Assembly (NCBI GenBank): GCA_002401565.1 | Contig: NVTL01000001.1 | Coordinates: forward strand, 24,127 to 35,209 | Origin: Rhodospirillaceae bacterium | GTDB lineage: Bacteria; Pseudomonadota; Alphaproteobacteria; Rhodospirillales; Magnetovibrionaceae | Direction of reading: 5' to 3' | DNA length: 11,083 bases | Shown: positions 1 to 7,453 of the stretch, in pieces | Layout of the letters: the number at the start of each line of letters is the position of its first letter | Position numbering within the stretch: position 1 is the stretch's first letter | Notes under the pieces: model-generated | What the model saw: the letters and a program-made list of their open reading frames with translations, nothing else | Database searches by the model: none | What the model was told of the DNA's origin: nothing | Program-made: the position numbers and the translations under genes

Positions 1-1193
1 TGGATCGGCACGACAAAAAAATCTGCATGGGTTTTTAAAAACGCATCCAAACGATCTTCGTTTTCTTCGCGCAACAACGAACATGTTGCGTAAATCATAC
101 GTCCACCGGGTTTGACCAAAGACGATGAACGATTAAGCACATCGTCTTGTATGCCCATCAATTCGGCCAAGCGTTCTTCGGTCAGGCGTTTTTTCTGTTC
201 CGGGTGACGGCGCCATGTGCCGGACCCGGTGCACGGCGCATCAACCAAAACCCGATCGAACGTGCCTTCTTGCCCCGCATACCAGGGGGCATCGATATCG
301 AGCACTTGTTGTTCGATTTTATCGGTTAATTTAGCGCGGTGCAGGCGTTTTTCCATGCGCGCCAAGCGTCCTGCATCTATGTCAGACGCCACCAAACGAC
401 CTTTTGAATGGCCATCCGACAATCCCATACGGTCGGCAATGGCGAGGGTTTTGCCGCCAGCTCCGGCGCAATAATCGACCACTTGCATGTGCGCCTTAGC
501 ACCAACCAGCAACGATAAAACTTGCGAGCCTTCGTCTTGGACTTCGACAAAGCCCTTTTTAAACGCGGGCGTGCGGGCGATGTCAGAATGGGCTTCTAAG
601 GTCAAACCCATGGGCGACATTTCGGTGAAATAACATTTAACGCCCGCTTTGCCCAAGGATTTTTGCGCTTGGTCCCGCGAAACACGGCCAAGGGCAACCC
701 GCAGGTCCATAGGGGCCGTGGTATTCATCGCCATCATTTCGGCCATGAATGTTCCGCCATAGACGGGTTTTAACTTTTCAGAAAGCCATTTTGGCAATTC
801 GACTTGCACGTGACCGGGTTGGGCTTCGTCGTCTATGTTTTTGCCTTTTAAAGCTTCGGCAAGGGCGTCTTCGACATCGTTCAATTCACCCGGACCGTGG
901 GGCAGGCTGTTGAAATGTTCAGACACGTCTGAACCTTCTAACACCACGTCGGCCAAGATGCGAAGCCGTGCGGTTTTGTCTTTGCCAAAGGCCATTTGGG
1001 TCAGGTGCCAATCAATACGACCCAAACGGCGCAAACACCCATAGACCCGTTCACGAATGGCGCGGCGATCTTTTGCCCCGACAAAACGGCGGGCTTGAAA
1101 CCACGCGCGCACGATGTCGTCGGCGGGGCGGCGTTCATCGGCAATTTTAGCCAAAAGGTAAATGGCGGCTTCGGTACGGGCTGCTGGGGTCAT
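1..1193 (-). CDS. rsmB: 16S rRNA (cytosine-C5) methyltransferase, RsmB/Sun family, 3' end missing
   Basis: This is a SAM-dependent RNA m5C methyltransferase of the Fmu/Sun (NOL1/NOP2) family. The family member RsmB methylates C967 of 16S rRNA in the cytoplasm. The ATG at 1193 opens a frame of 397 codons that runs off the left edge. Residues 1 to about 130 resemble the NusB-like RNA-binding domain (RRFVGAKDRRAIRERVYG). The catalytic domain has the SAM loop VDYCAGAGGKT (239-249), the motif IV cysteine in DAPCTGSGTW (C321) and the catalytic cysteine in YATCSLL (C371). Both cysteines used by m5C RNA methyltransferases are therefore present. Compared with E. coli RsmB (429 aa), a few tens of C-terminal residues lie outside the window. 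The start is 9 bases after the guaB stop and no strong ribosome site is visible, so it is probably co-transcribed and perhaps coupled with guaB. The family is certain; the exact target base is inferred from the family. Confidence 0.93.
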   Translation of the reverse strand, partial: MTPAARTEAAIYLLAKIADERRPADDIVRAWFQARRFVGAKDRRAIRERVYGCLRRLGRIDWHLTQMAFGKDKTARLRILADVVLEGSDVSEHFNSLPHGPGELNDVEDALAEALKGKNIDDEAQPGHVQVELPKWLSEKLKPVYGGTFMAEMMAMNTTAPMDLRVALGRVSRDQAQKSLGKAGVKCYFTEMSPMGLTLEAHSDIARTPAFKKGFVEVQDEGSQVLSLLVGAKAHMQVVDYCAGAGGKTLAIADRMGLSDGHSKGRLVASDIDAGRLARMEKRLHRAKLTDKIEQQVLDIDAPWYAGQEGTFDRVLVDAPCTGSGTWRRHPEQKKRLTEERLAELMGIQDDVLNRSSSLVKPGGRMIYATCSLLREENEDRLDAFLKTHADFFVVPI

Positions 1194-1202
1194 TTTTAAG
1201 TC

Positions 1203-2726
<1,524 letters not shown>

Positions 2727-2822
2727 TCACCTTGTTCGGTAAAAATATGGTTTCAGCATTGAATCGGGCGCCTGATCTGCGTATATCTGTTGCTAATATT
2801 GATCAATTGGGGACTTTAATTT

Positions 2823-3599
2823 ATGACGCGCTTATCTAAATTTATTGCAATAATTCTTTGTTCAACCTTTACCACCTTCACAGTAGCTTCGGCTGTAGAA
2901 CTGCCGGAAGTCAAAATCACCGATACCAAAGTCGGCGATGGCGACGAAGCCGTTATGGGCGCACGGGTGATGGTTCATTACACGGGCTGGACTTTGGATG
3001 GAAAACAGTTCGATACCAGCCGTGACTCTGATACGCCTTTTAAATTTTCAGTCGGTGCGCGCGAAGTCATCAAGGGCTGGGACATTGGAATTCAAGGCAT
3101 GCGCGTAGGCGGTAAGCGGGAATTGATTATTCCGGCCGTACTGGCGTATGGCGAACGCGGTTATCCGGGCAGCATCCCCCCCAATTCCGTCCTGAAATTT
3201 GAAATTGAACTGTTGGACGTCCGGTTTAACGAATACACCAATGTGAACAATGACGAACTGTTCAAGCTTTTGGAACGCGGTGTTCCGGTGATTGACTTGC
3301 GCCGCCCCGCCGAATGGGAATCCACCGGTGTGATCAAGGGCTCTCAGTTGGTTACGGCCTTTCGTAAAAACCAAGGTTTCATCACCAATTTCATGAGATC
3401 TTTATTAAAGACCCACAAAAAAACCGATGAATTTGTTTTGATTGGTTCAAACGGTCGCCGCACCATGTATTTGGTGCGTATCTTGTCCGATCGTAAGGGT
3501 TATACCAGTATTTTTAATGTGCAAAAGGGGATCAACAGCTGGATTAAAGCTGGCGGAGCCGTTGTCGCTTATGAAGCTAAGGAAGAAGTTACTCAATGA
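2823..3599 (+). CDS. Exported FKBP prolyl isomerase fused to a cysteine-less rhodanese domain (copy 1)
   Basis: The 258-residue product starts with a Sec signal peptide: basic MTRLSK, a hydrophobic core to about residue 22, and likely cleavage after VASA (24). Residues 30-134 form an FKBP-type peptidyl-prolyl cis-trans isomerase domain. It retains the pocket residues Y53, F63-D64, V82-I83, W86, Y109 and F126, so isomerase activity is expected. Residues 140-250 form a single rhodanese domain (GVPVIDLRR at 153-161; IFNVQKGINSWIK at 230-242). The catalytic-loop cysteine is replaced: LIGSNGRRT (206-214) has G208 where copy 2 has C207. The mature protein contains no cysteine, so sulfur transfer by this domain is unlikely and a binding or structural role is inferred. 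The start has GGGGA 9 bases upstream. The stop overlaps the next start as ATGA, indicating a two-gene operon. The product is probably periplasmic. It is too short to hold a trigger-factor or FkpA-type dimerisation domain. Confidence 0.88.
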   Translation: MTRLSKFIAIILCSTFTTFTVASAVELPEVKITDTKVGDGDEAVMGARVMVHYTGWTLDGKQFDTSRDSDTPFKFSVGAREVIKGWDIGIQGMRVGGKRELIIPAVLAYGERGYPGSIPPNSVLKFEIELLDVRFNEYTNVNNDELFKLLERGVPVIDLRRPAEWESTGVIKGSQLVTAFRKNQGFITNFMRSLLKTHKKTDEFVLIGSNGRRTMYLVRILSDRKGYTSIFNVQKGINSWIKAGGAVVAYEAKEEVTQ

Positions 3600-4345
3600 C
3601 CCGTATTTTAAAAGCTATTGCGCTGGTTTTGTTTTGTGCAAGCCCAGCCCTTGCGGCTGAACCAACACCACCAACACAGATGCAAATCAAAGAATTAAAG
3701 ATTGGCACGGGCGACGAAGCCACCCGTTATGCCGAAATTGATGTGCATTACACGGGGTGGACCTTGGACGGCAAAAAGTTTGATTCCAGCCATGATCGTG
3801 GCGATCCTTTGCGTTTTAAATTGGGCGCCGGACAGGTTATCAAAGGTTGGGACGTGGGCTTTAACGGCATGCGGGTTGGCGGTAAACGCGAACTGATCAT
3901 TCCGCCACACATGGCTTATGGCGCACAAGGTGCGGGTGATGCAATTGGGCCCAATGCCACGTTGAAATTTGAAATTGAATTAATTTCAGTATCTGGTCCG
4001 AACTTCACCAACATCGACAACGCGGTTTTAAAAGACATGATGGCCAAGGGCGTACCTGTCATTGATTTGCGTCGTCAAGGCGAATGGAATTCTACGGGCA
4101 TCATCAAAGGCTCGCACATGATTACGGCGTTTGACGGCAAAGGTCGTTTGCAAGTGGATTTCCTGCCGAAACTTGAAAAAATCGTCGGTATTAACGACGA
4201 GGTCATCTTGATTTGTCGCACGGGCAACAGAACCGCGTTGATCTCGAACGCTCTGGCCAACAACAAAGGCTTTACCAAGATTTTCAACGTGCAAAAAGGC
4301 ATTACGTCTTGGATCAAAGAAGGCGGAGACGTGGTCAAACCCTAA
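3596..4345 (+). CDS. Exported FKBP prolyl isomerase fused to an intact rhodanese domain (copy 2)
   Basis: This paralogue of the preceding gene has the same order: signal peptide, FKBP, rhodanese. The 249-residue product has a signal peptide cut probably after SPALA (20). Its FKBP domain covers about 30-133, with pocket residues Y52, F62-D63, V81-I82, W85, Y108 and F125. Its rhodanese domain covers about 138-247. The active-site loop is CRTGNRT (207-213), the six-residue type of thiosulfate or persulfide sulfurtransferases such as GlpE and PspE, not the longer loop of Cdc25-like phosphatases. C207 is the only cysteine in the mature protein. By eye roughly half the residues match copy 1, with near-identical blocks in both domains, so the pair arose by duplication after the fusion. 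The start overlaps the upstream stop by ATGA, and a weak AAGGA lies 12 bases upstream, so translational coupling is likely. A plausible role is periplasmic folding linked to sulfane-sulfur or thiol chemistry; the substrate is unknown. Confidence 0.9.
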   Translation: MTRILKAIALVLFCASPALAAEPTPPTQMQIKELKIGTGDEATRYAEIDVHYTGWTLDGKKFDSSHDRGDPLRFKLGAGQVIKGWDVGFNGMRVGGKRELIIPPHMAYGAQGAGDAIGPNATLKFEIELISVSGPNFTNIDNAVLKDMMAKGVPVIDLRRQGEWNSTGIIKGSHMITAFDGKGRLQVDFLPKLEKIVGINDEVILICRTGNRTALISNALANNKGFTKIFNVQKGITSWIKEGGDVVKP

Positions 4346-4368
4346 AACATGCAAATGCAGACTTAAAG

Positions 4369-4400
4369 AAAACCGAGGCCTAGTCAGCCTCGGTTTTTTT
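4369..4400. terminator. Bidirectional rho-independent terminator between the FKBP operon and rlmE
   Basis: A perfect 8-bp stem, ACCGAGGC (4372-4379) with GCCTCGGT (4387-4394), is extended by three A-T pairs and closes on a 7-base loop. It is followed on the plus strand by a run of seven T (4394-4400). On the minus strand the stem is followed by TTTTCTTTAA, so it can end both convergent units. The left arm and loop lie at the rlmE stop codon (4380-4382), and the right arm encodes the last residues of RlmE. Confidence 0.85.
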
Positions 4401-5126
4401 ACGCCTTTTAAAACCAAGAGCCACCACGTACATTTCTGCGGAATCTTGGCGGGATGCGGCGGGTTTGGCGTGGCGCACGATTTCGAAATCTTCTTTCATG
4501 GCGTTCAGCAAATCAACCTCGGTTCCACCTTGCAGAACCTTTGCGATAAAGACGCCGCCTTCGTTCAGCACTTCCTTGGCAAATTCCAGTGCGGTTTCAC
4601 ACAATCCCATGATGCGCAGGTGATCGGTTGGCGTGTGGCCGATGGCTTTGGCCGCCATATCGCTCATCACGATGTCGGCTTTGCCGCCCAAGGCTGCTTT
4701 TAAGTTACCCGGAGCGTCTGAGTCCATAAAGTCCTGCAGCAAAAACGTAATATCGGGCAGGGGTTCCATTTCGGCAATGTCTAAGGCCACGACCTTGCCA
4801 TAGCGGCCTTTTTTCCCCTTTAAAACAATGGCGGCGGCAACCTGAGACCAGCCGCCGGGCGCTGCACCCAAATCAAGAACACGCGAACCTGATTTCAAAA
4901 AATGATATTTTTCATCCAATTGCATCAGTTTAAACGCGGCCCGAGACCGATAACCCAAACGTTTGGCTTCAACCACATAGGGGTCGTTCAGTTGGCGTTC
5001 CAGCCACAGTTTTGATCCGATTTTGCGACCGCGTGCGGTTTTCACCTTGGTGTGCTTCATGCGCACATTTAGGCTTGTTTTAGCGCGTTCGCTGCGGGTT
5101 TTGTATCCGCGAGGAGGTTTCGTCAT
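4380..5126 (-). CDS. rlmE: 23S rRNA (uridine-2'-O) methyltransferase RlmE (FtsJ/RrmJ)
   Basis: RlmE is the heat-shock-associated methyltransferase that makes Um2552 in the A-loop of 23S rRNA during late 50S assembly. The 248-residue product has the FtsJ fold with the SAM loop LDLGAAPGGW (84-93). It carries the complete K-D-K-E catalytic tetrad: K66 in RAAFKLMQLD, D156 in VMSDMAAK, K196 in FIAKVLQGG and E231 in SAEMYVV. It is about 40 residues longer than E. coli RlmE (209 aa). The extra part is a basic N-terminal tail (1-40, rich in K and R), probably for rRNA contact and common in alphaproteobacteria. The start overlaps the stop of the upstream phosphatase gene as ATGA, with AAGGA 14 bases before it, so translation is probably coupled. 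A later ATG (M23, 5060) has no better ribosome site. The 3' end forms part of the terminator. Confidence 0.95.
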   Translation of the reverse strand: MTKPPRGYKTRSERAKTSLNVRMKHTKVKTARGRKIGSKLWLERQLNDPYVVEAKRLGYRSRAAFKLMQLDEKYHFLKSGSRVLDLGAAPGGWSQVAAAIVLKGKKGRYGKVVALDIAEMEPLPDITFLLQDFMDSDAPGNLKAALGGKADIVMSDMAAKAIGHTPTDHLRIMGLCETALEFAKEVLNEGGVFIAKVLQGGTEVDLLNAMKEDFEIVRHAKPAASRQDSAEMYVVALGFKRRKKTEAD

Positions 5127-6157
5127 GAGCGGCAGCCCGATCCTTCATGGGGTGAACGTTGAATATGTATGCCATCTAAGGCCATTAAAGAAAGGAGAAG
5201 GCCTTCGCGGATGCCACGGTCGGCAACCACCAGTGATCCCACCGGCCAACGCCTGCACACCGCATCCAATACCGCACAACCCGCCATAATCAGGTCGCTG
5301 CGTTTGGGGCCGACACAGGGGTTGCGGCGGCGTTCGTCGCCACTGAGTGACCCCAAATGGTCAACCACGGACGTGATGTGTTCAAAACGAAGGTCCAGCC
5401 CGTCAATTTTAGAACGATCATACCGTTCTAAACCTAAATGCAAGGCGCCCAACGTGGTGACGGTGCCAGATGTGCCCAACATTTGCACTCGACCATCGCT
5501 GACCGCTTGGCTGATGGCGTGTTTTTGGTCGAAATCAGCCAGACCTTTGTCAATTAACGCGACGATTTGTTCGTAAGATTCGCCATGATTGGTGCGCCCT
5601 GAAAATTCTTCGGTCAACGTCACCACGCCATGGGGCAGGGAAATCACGTCCAAGGCTTTGGGGTCTAACGGATTGGAGGTGTCGATCCACAGAACTTCCG
5701 TGCTGCCGCCACCGATGTCAAACACCAAGGCGTGCTCGGTGTTTTTGTTCAACAGCGGGGAACATCCGGCCAAGGTCAGGCTGGCTTCTTCTTGGGCGGT
5801 GATGGTTTCTAAGTCTAGACCGGATTCTTCTTTGACCCGCGCCAGAAATTCAGGCCCATTGTCAGCACGGCGGCATGCCTCGGTCGCTATTGCCCGCACG
5901 CGTTTGGCCTTAATCGATTTAATCTTGGCATTACAGACCTTTAAGGCGTTGATGGTGCGTTTGATGGCGTCTTCGCCCAGGCGCCCCTTGGCGGCCACAC
6001 CTTCGCCCAAGCGCACGATGCGTGAAAAACTGTCGACCACGCGAAAGCCATCACCATACGGACGAGCCACCAACATACGACAGTTGTTGGTGCCAAGGTC
6101 AATGGCGGCATAGGCGTGCGGATGTGGTTGTGCGGGTGATTTGTCAGTCTGATCCAT
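5123..6157 (-). CDS. Ppx/GppA family phosphatase (short form)
   Basis: This member of the ASKHA-fold exopolyphosphatase/guanosine pentaphosphate phosphatase family hydrolyses terminal phosphate from polyphosphate and/or pppGpp. The 344-residue product has phosphate loop 1 AIDLGTNNCRML (18-29), the ATEACR segment (91-96), the catalytic-glutamate region QEEA (122-125), phosphate loop 2 FDIGGGSTE (146-154) and GTSGTVTTLG (228-237). It lacks the roughly 150-190 residue C-terminal HD-like region of E. coli Ppx and GppA (about 500 aa) and matches the short, two-domain form. Family assignment is firm; whether polyphosphate or pppGpp is the main substrate cannot be read from the sequence, so I give no symbol. 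The ATG at 6157 has AGGGAA about 7 bases upstream. The gene overlaps rlmE by 4 bases, and the pair forms an operon. Confidence 0.93.
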   Translation of the reverse strand: MDQTDKSPAQPHPHAYAAIDLGTNNCRMLVARPYGDGFRVVDSFSRIVRLGEGVAAKGRLGEDAIKRTINALKVCNAKIKSIKAKRVRAIATEACRRADNGPEFLARVKEESGLDLETITAQEEASLTLAGCSPLLNKNTEHALVFDIGGGSTEVLWIDTSNPLDPKALDVISLPHGVVTLTEEFSGRTNHGESYEQIVALIDKGLADFDQKHAISQAVSDGRVQMLGTSGTVTTLGALHLGLERYDRSKIDGLDLRFEHITSVVDHLGSLSGDERRRNPCVGPKRSDLIMAGCAVLDAVCRRWPVGSLVVADRGIREGLLLSLMALDGIHIQRSPHEGSGCRS

Positions 6158-6290
6158 TATGTTTCCCTGTTACGATCAAGGTCTCGCTTAAAGCCACCAT
6201 AGCGCACACTGCTAAATAAAGGAATGGTTTTGAAAATTCTTTGTGAGGTCTTAAAGTACCGTCTTAATCCCAAATATAGAGACCTTAAAC

Positions 6291-6896
6291 TTGAGCCCTC
6301 AAAAAAATCAACTGATCTGTGACTTTACAGGCGGAGCCGTGGCTCACCGTTTTCGCTTTGGTGGCGGACGGGGTCAGGCTTTGCCCAAAGCCGTGGGCTT
6401 AAAAAACGGTAAAACCCCAAACGTTGTGGACGCCACGGCCGGGCTGGGCCGGGATGCTTTTTTGTTGGCCTCAATGGGCTCAAATGTGACGCTGATCGAA
6501 CGATCGCCCGAAATGTATGCGATTTTAAAAGCGGGTCTGGATAAAGCTTTAGAAGCGGGCGGGGACGTTGGTGAAGTTGTTGGACGCATGACTTTATTAT
6601 TAGGTGATGCCAAAGACTTATTACCTAAACTTAATCCAGAGGTTGTGCTGGTGGACCCCATGCATCCGCCGCGCAAAAAGTCGGCCTTAGTCAAAAATGA
6701 AATGCGCTTAATCCGCAAAATTGTGGGCGAAGATTTAGATGTTTTGGATCTGATGCAGGTGGCCCTAAAAACCGCCCAGAACCGCGTGGTTCTGAAATGG
6801 CCGATGCGGGCGGATGCCTTAGAAGGCCTGCAAGCCTGTTCTCACCAAATCACCGGAAAATCGACACGTTATGATGTGTTTATGAAATTGGATTAA
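6291..6896 (+). CDS. rsmJ: RsmJ-like 16S rRNA (guanine-N2) methyltransferase, N-terminally short, TTG start
   Basis: RsmJ (YhiQ) in E. coli makes m2G1516 of 16S rRNA. The 201-residue product carries the signature segments in order: DFTGGAVAHR and FGGGRGQALPKAVG (11-36), SAM motif DATAGLGRDAF (47-57), acidic E70 after motif I, VDPMHPPRKKSALVKNEMR (121-139) and KSTRYDVFMKL near the C-terminus. It lacks the roughly 50-residue N-terminal segment of the 250-residue E. coli enzyme and begins just before the conserved core. The TTG at 6291 is the only usable start, because the in-frame stop at 6252-6254 leaves no ATG or GTG between them. The ribosome site is weak (GAGA, about 9 bases upstream). It is divergent from the ppx gene. 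Similarity to RsmJ was judged from remembered E. coli motifs; the target base is inferred. Confidence 0.82.
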   Translation: MSPQKNQLICDFTGGAVAHRFRFGGGRGQALPKAVGLKNGKTPNVVDATAGLGRDAFLLASMGSNVTLIERSPEMYAILKAGLDKALEAGGDVGEVVGRMTLLLGDAKDLLPKLNPEVVLVDPMHPPRKKSALVKNEMRLIRKIVGEDLDVLDLMQVALKTAQNRVVLKWPMRADALEGLQACSHQITGKSTRYDVFMKLD

Positions 6897-6961
6897 GGCA
6901 CTAGCGGTTGTTTGAAACACGCTTATATCTGAACCATCCTTAACAACACACTGGTAAATAG

Positions 6962-7402
6962 ATGACCGACGCTAAGTCACTTCCTGAACCTGAAATTATT
7001 TCCCCCGGTGAAAATGCTAAACGCTCTGGCGATAACTTCGAAAATCTGGCCGAAGACCTTAAATGCATGTCCAAAAACCCCATGACCATGCCGCGCGCGA
7101 CCTATATTTTATATGCGATTGCCGCCGTATCTGGTCTTCCCATGCTGATCGGTCTGGTTTTGGCTTATGTGGCCCGTGGGGATGCTCCAATGTGGCTGCA
7201 ATCCCATTATACCTTTATGATTCGCACCTTTTGGTATGGCGTCGCTCTGATTGCTATTGGTCTTGTGACCTTCATCATCGGCGTTGGCATGTTTTTGTTG
7301 TGGATTTTGCCGGTTTGGTATGTGGTCCGCATCGTGCGGGGCTGGATGTTGTTGGAAAATCAAAAGCCTATTCCTGATCCCGAAAGCTGGCTGTTCAGTT
7401 AA
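6962..7402 (+). CDS. Small membrane protein, DUF4870/COG3671-like
   Basis: The 146-residue protein has a hydrophilic, acidic N-terminus (1-44) and then hydrophobic helices at about 47-70, 91-112 and 110-126. Between the first two helices the family-like segment ARGDAPMWLQSHYTFMIRTFW (71-91) is found, and the protein ends with IPDPESWLF. That pattern is characteristic of uncharacterised inner-membrane proteins of the COG3671/DUF4870 type; no function is established. The ATG at 6962 has no clear Shine-Dalgarno sequence. It sits 65 bases after rsmJ and 51 bases before the transporter gene on the same strand, so it could share a transcript with either, though nothing links the functions. Confidence 0.8.
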   Translation: MTDAKSLPEPEIISPGENAKRSGDNFENLAEDLKCMSKNPMTMPRATYILYAIAAVSGLPMLIGLVLAYVARGDAPMWLQSHYTFMIRTFWYGVALIAIGLVTFIIGVGMFLLWILPVWYVVRIVRGWMLLENQKPIPDPESWLFS

Positions 7403-7440
7403 TTCAAAATATGATGTAGAATACTCAGGTAGCACAAATC

Positions 7441-7453
7441 AAAAGGGGTATTC
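7441..7453 (+). promoter_or_regulatory. Ribosome binding site of the SLC13 gene
   Basis: AAAAGGGG ends 5 bases before the ATG at 7454, with its AGGGG core at 7444-7448. This supports 7454 as the start of the transporter. Confidence 0.65.

Noticed and set aside
2759..2799. Promoter boxes for the FKBP operon (TTGAAT at 2759 with TATATC at 2782, or a lone TAATAT at 2794)
   Set aside because: Either the -10 match is poor or the spacing to a -35 is wrong. A promoter is expected in this gap but I cannot place it with confidence.
2823..2900. Possible lipoprotein signals, because both FKBP-rhodanese signal peptides contain a cysteine (C13 in copy 1, C14 in copy 2)
   Set aside because: The residue before the cysteine is Leu in copy 1 and Phe in copy 2, not Gly, Ala or Ser, so there is no lipobox. 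A signal peptidase I site (VASA, SPALA) follows downstream.
6230..6257. TTGAAA-16-TAAAGT as a promoter for rsmJ
   Set aside because: The -10 box matches only four of six bases without supporting context; it is too weak to list as a feature.
6291..6896. Frameshifted N-terminus of rsmJ hidden in another frame upstream
   Set aside because: The 133-base spacer holds early stops and no RsmJ-like residues in the other plus-strand frames I read, so the short start is taken as real.
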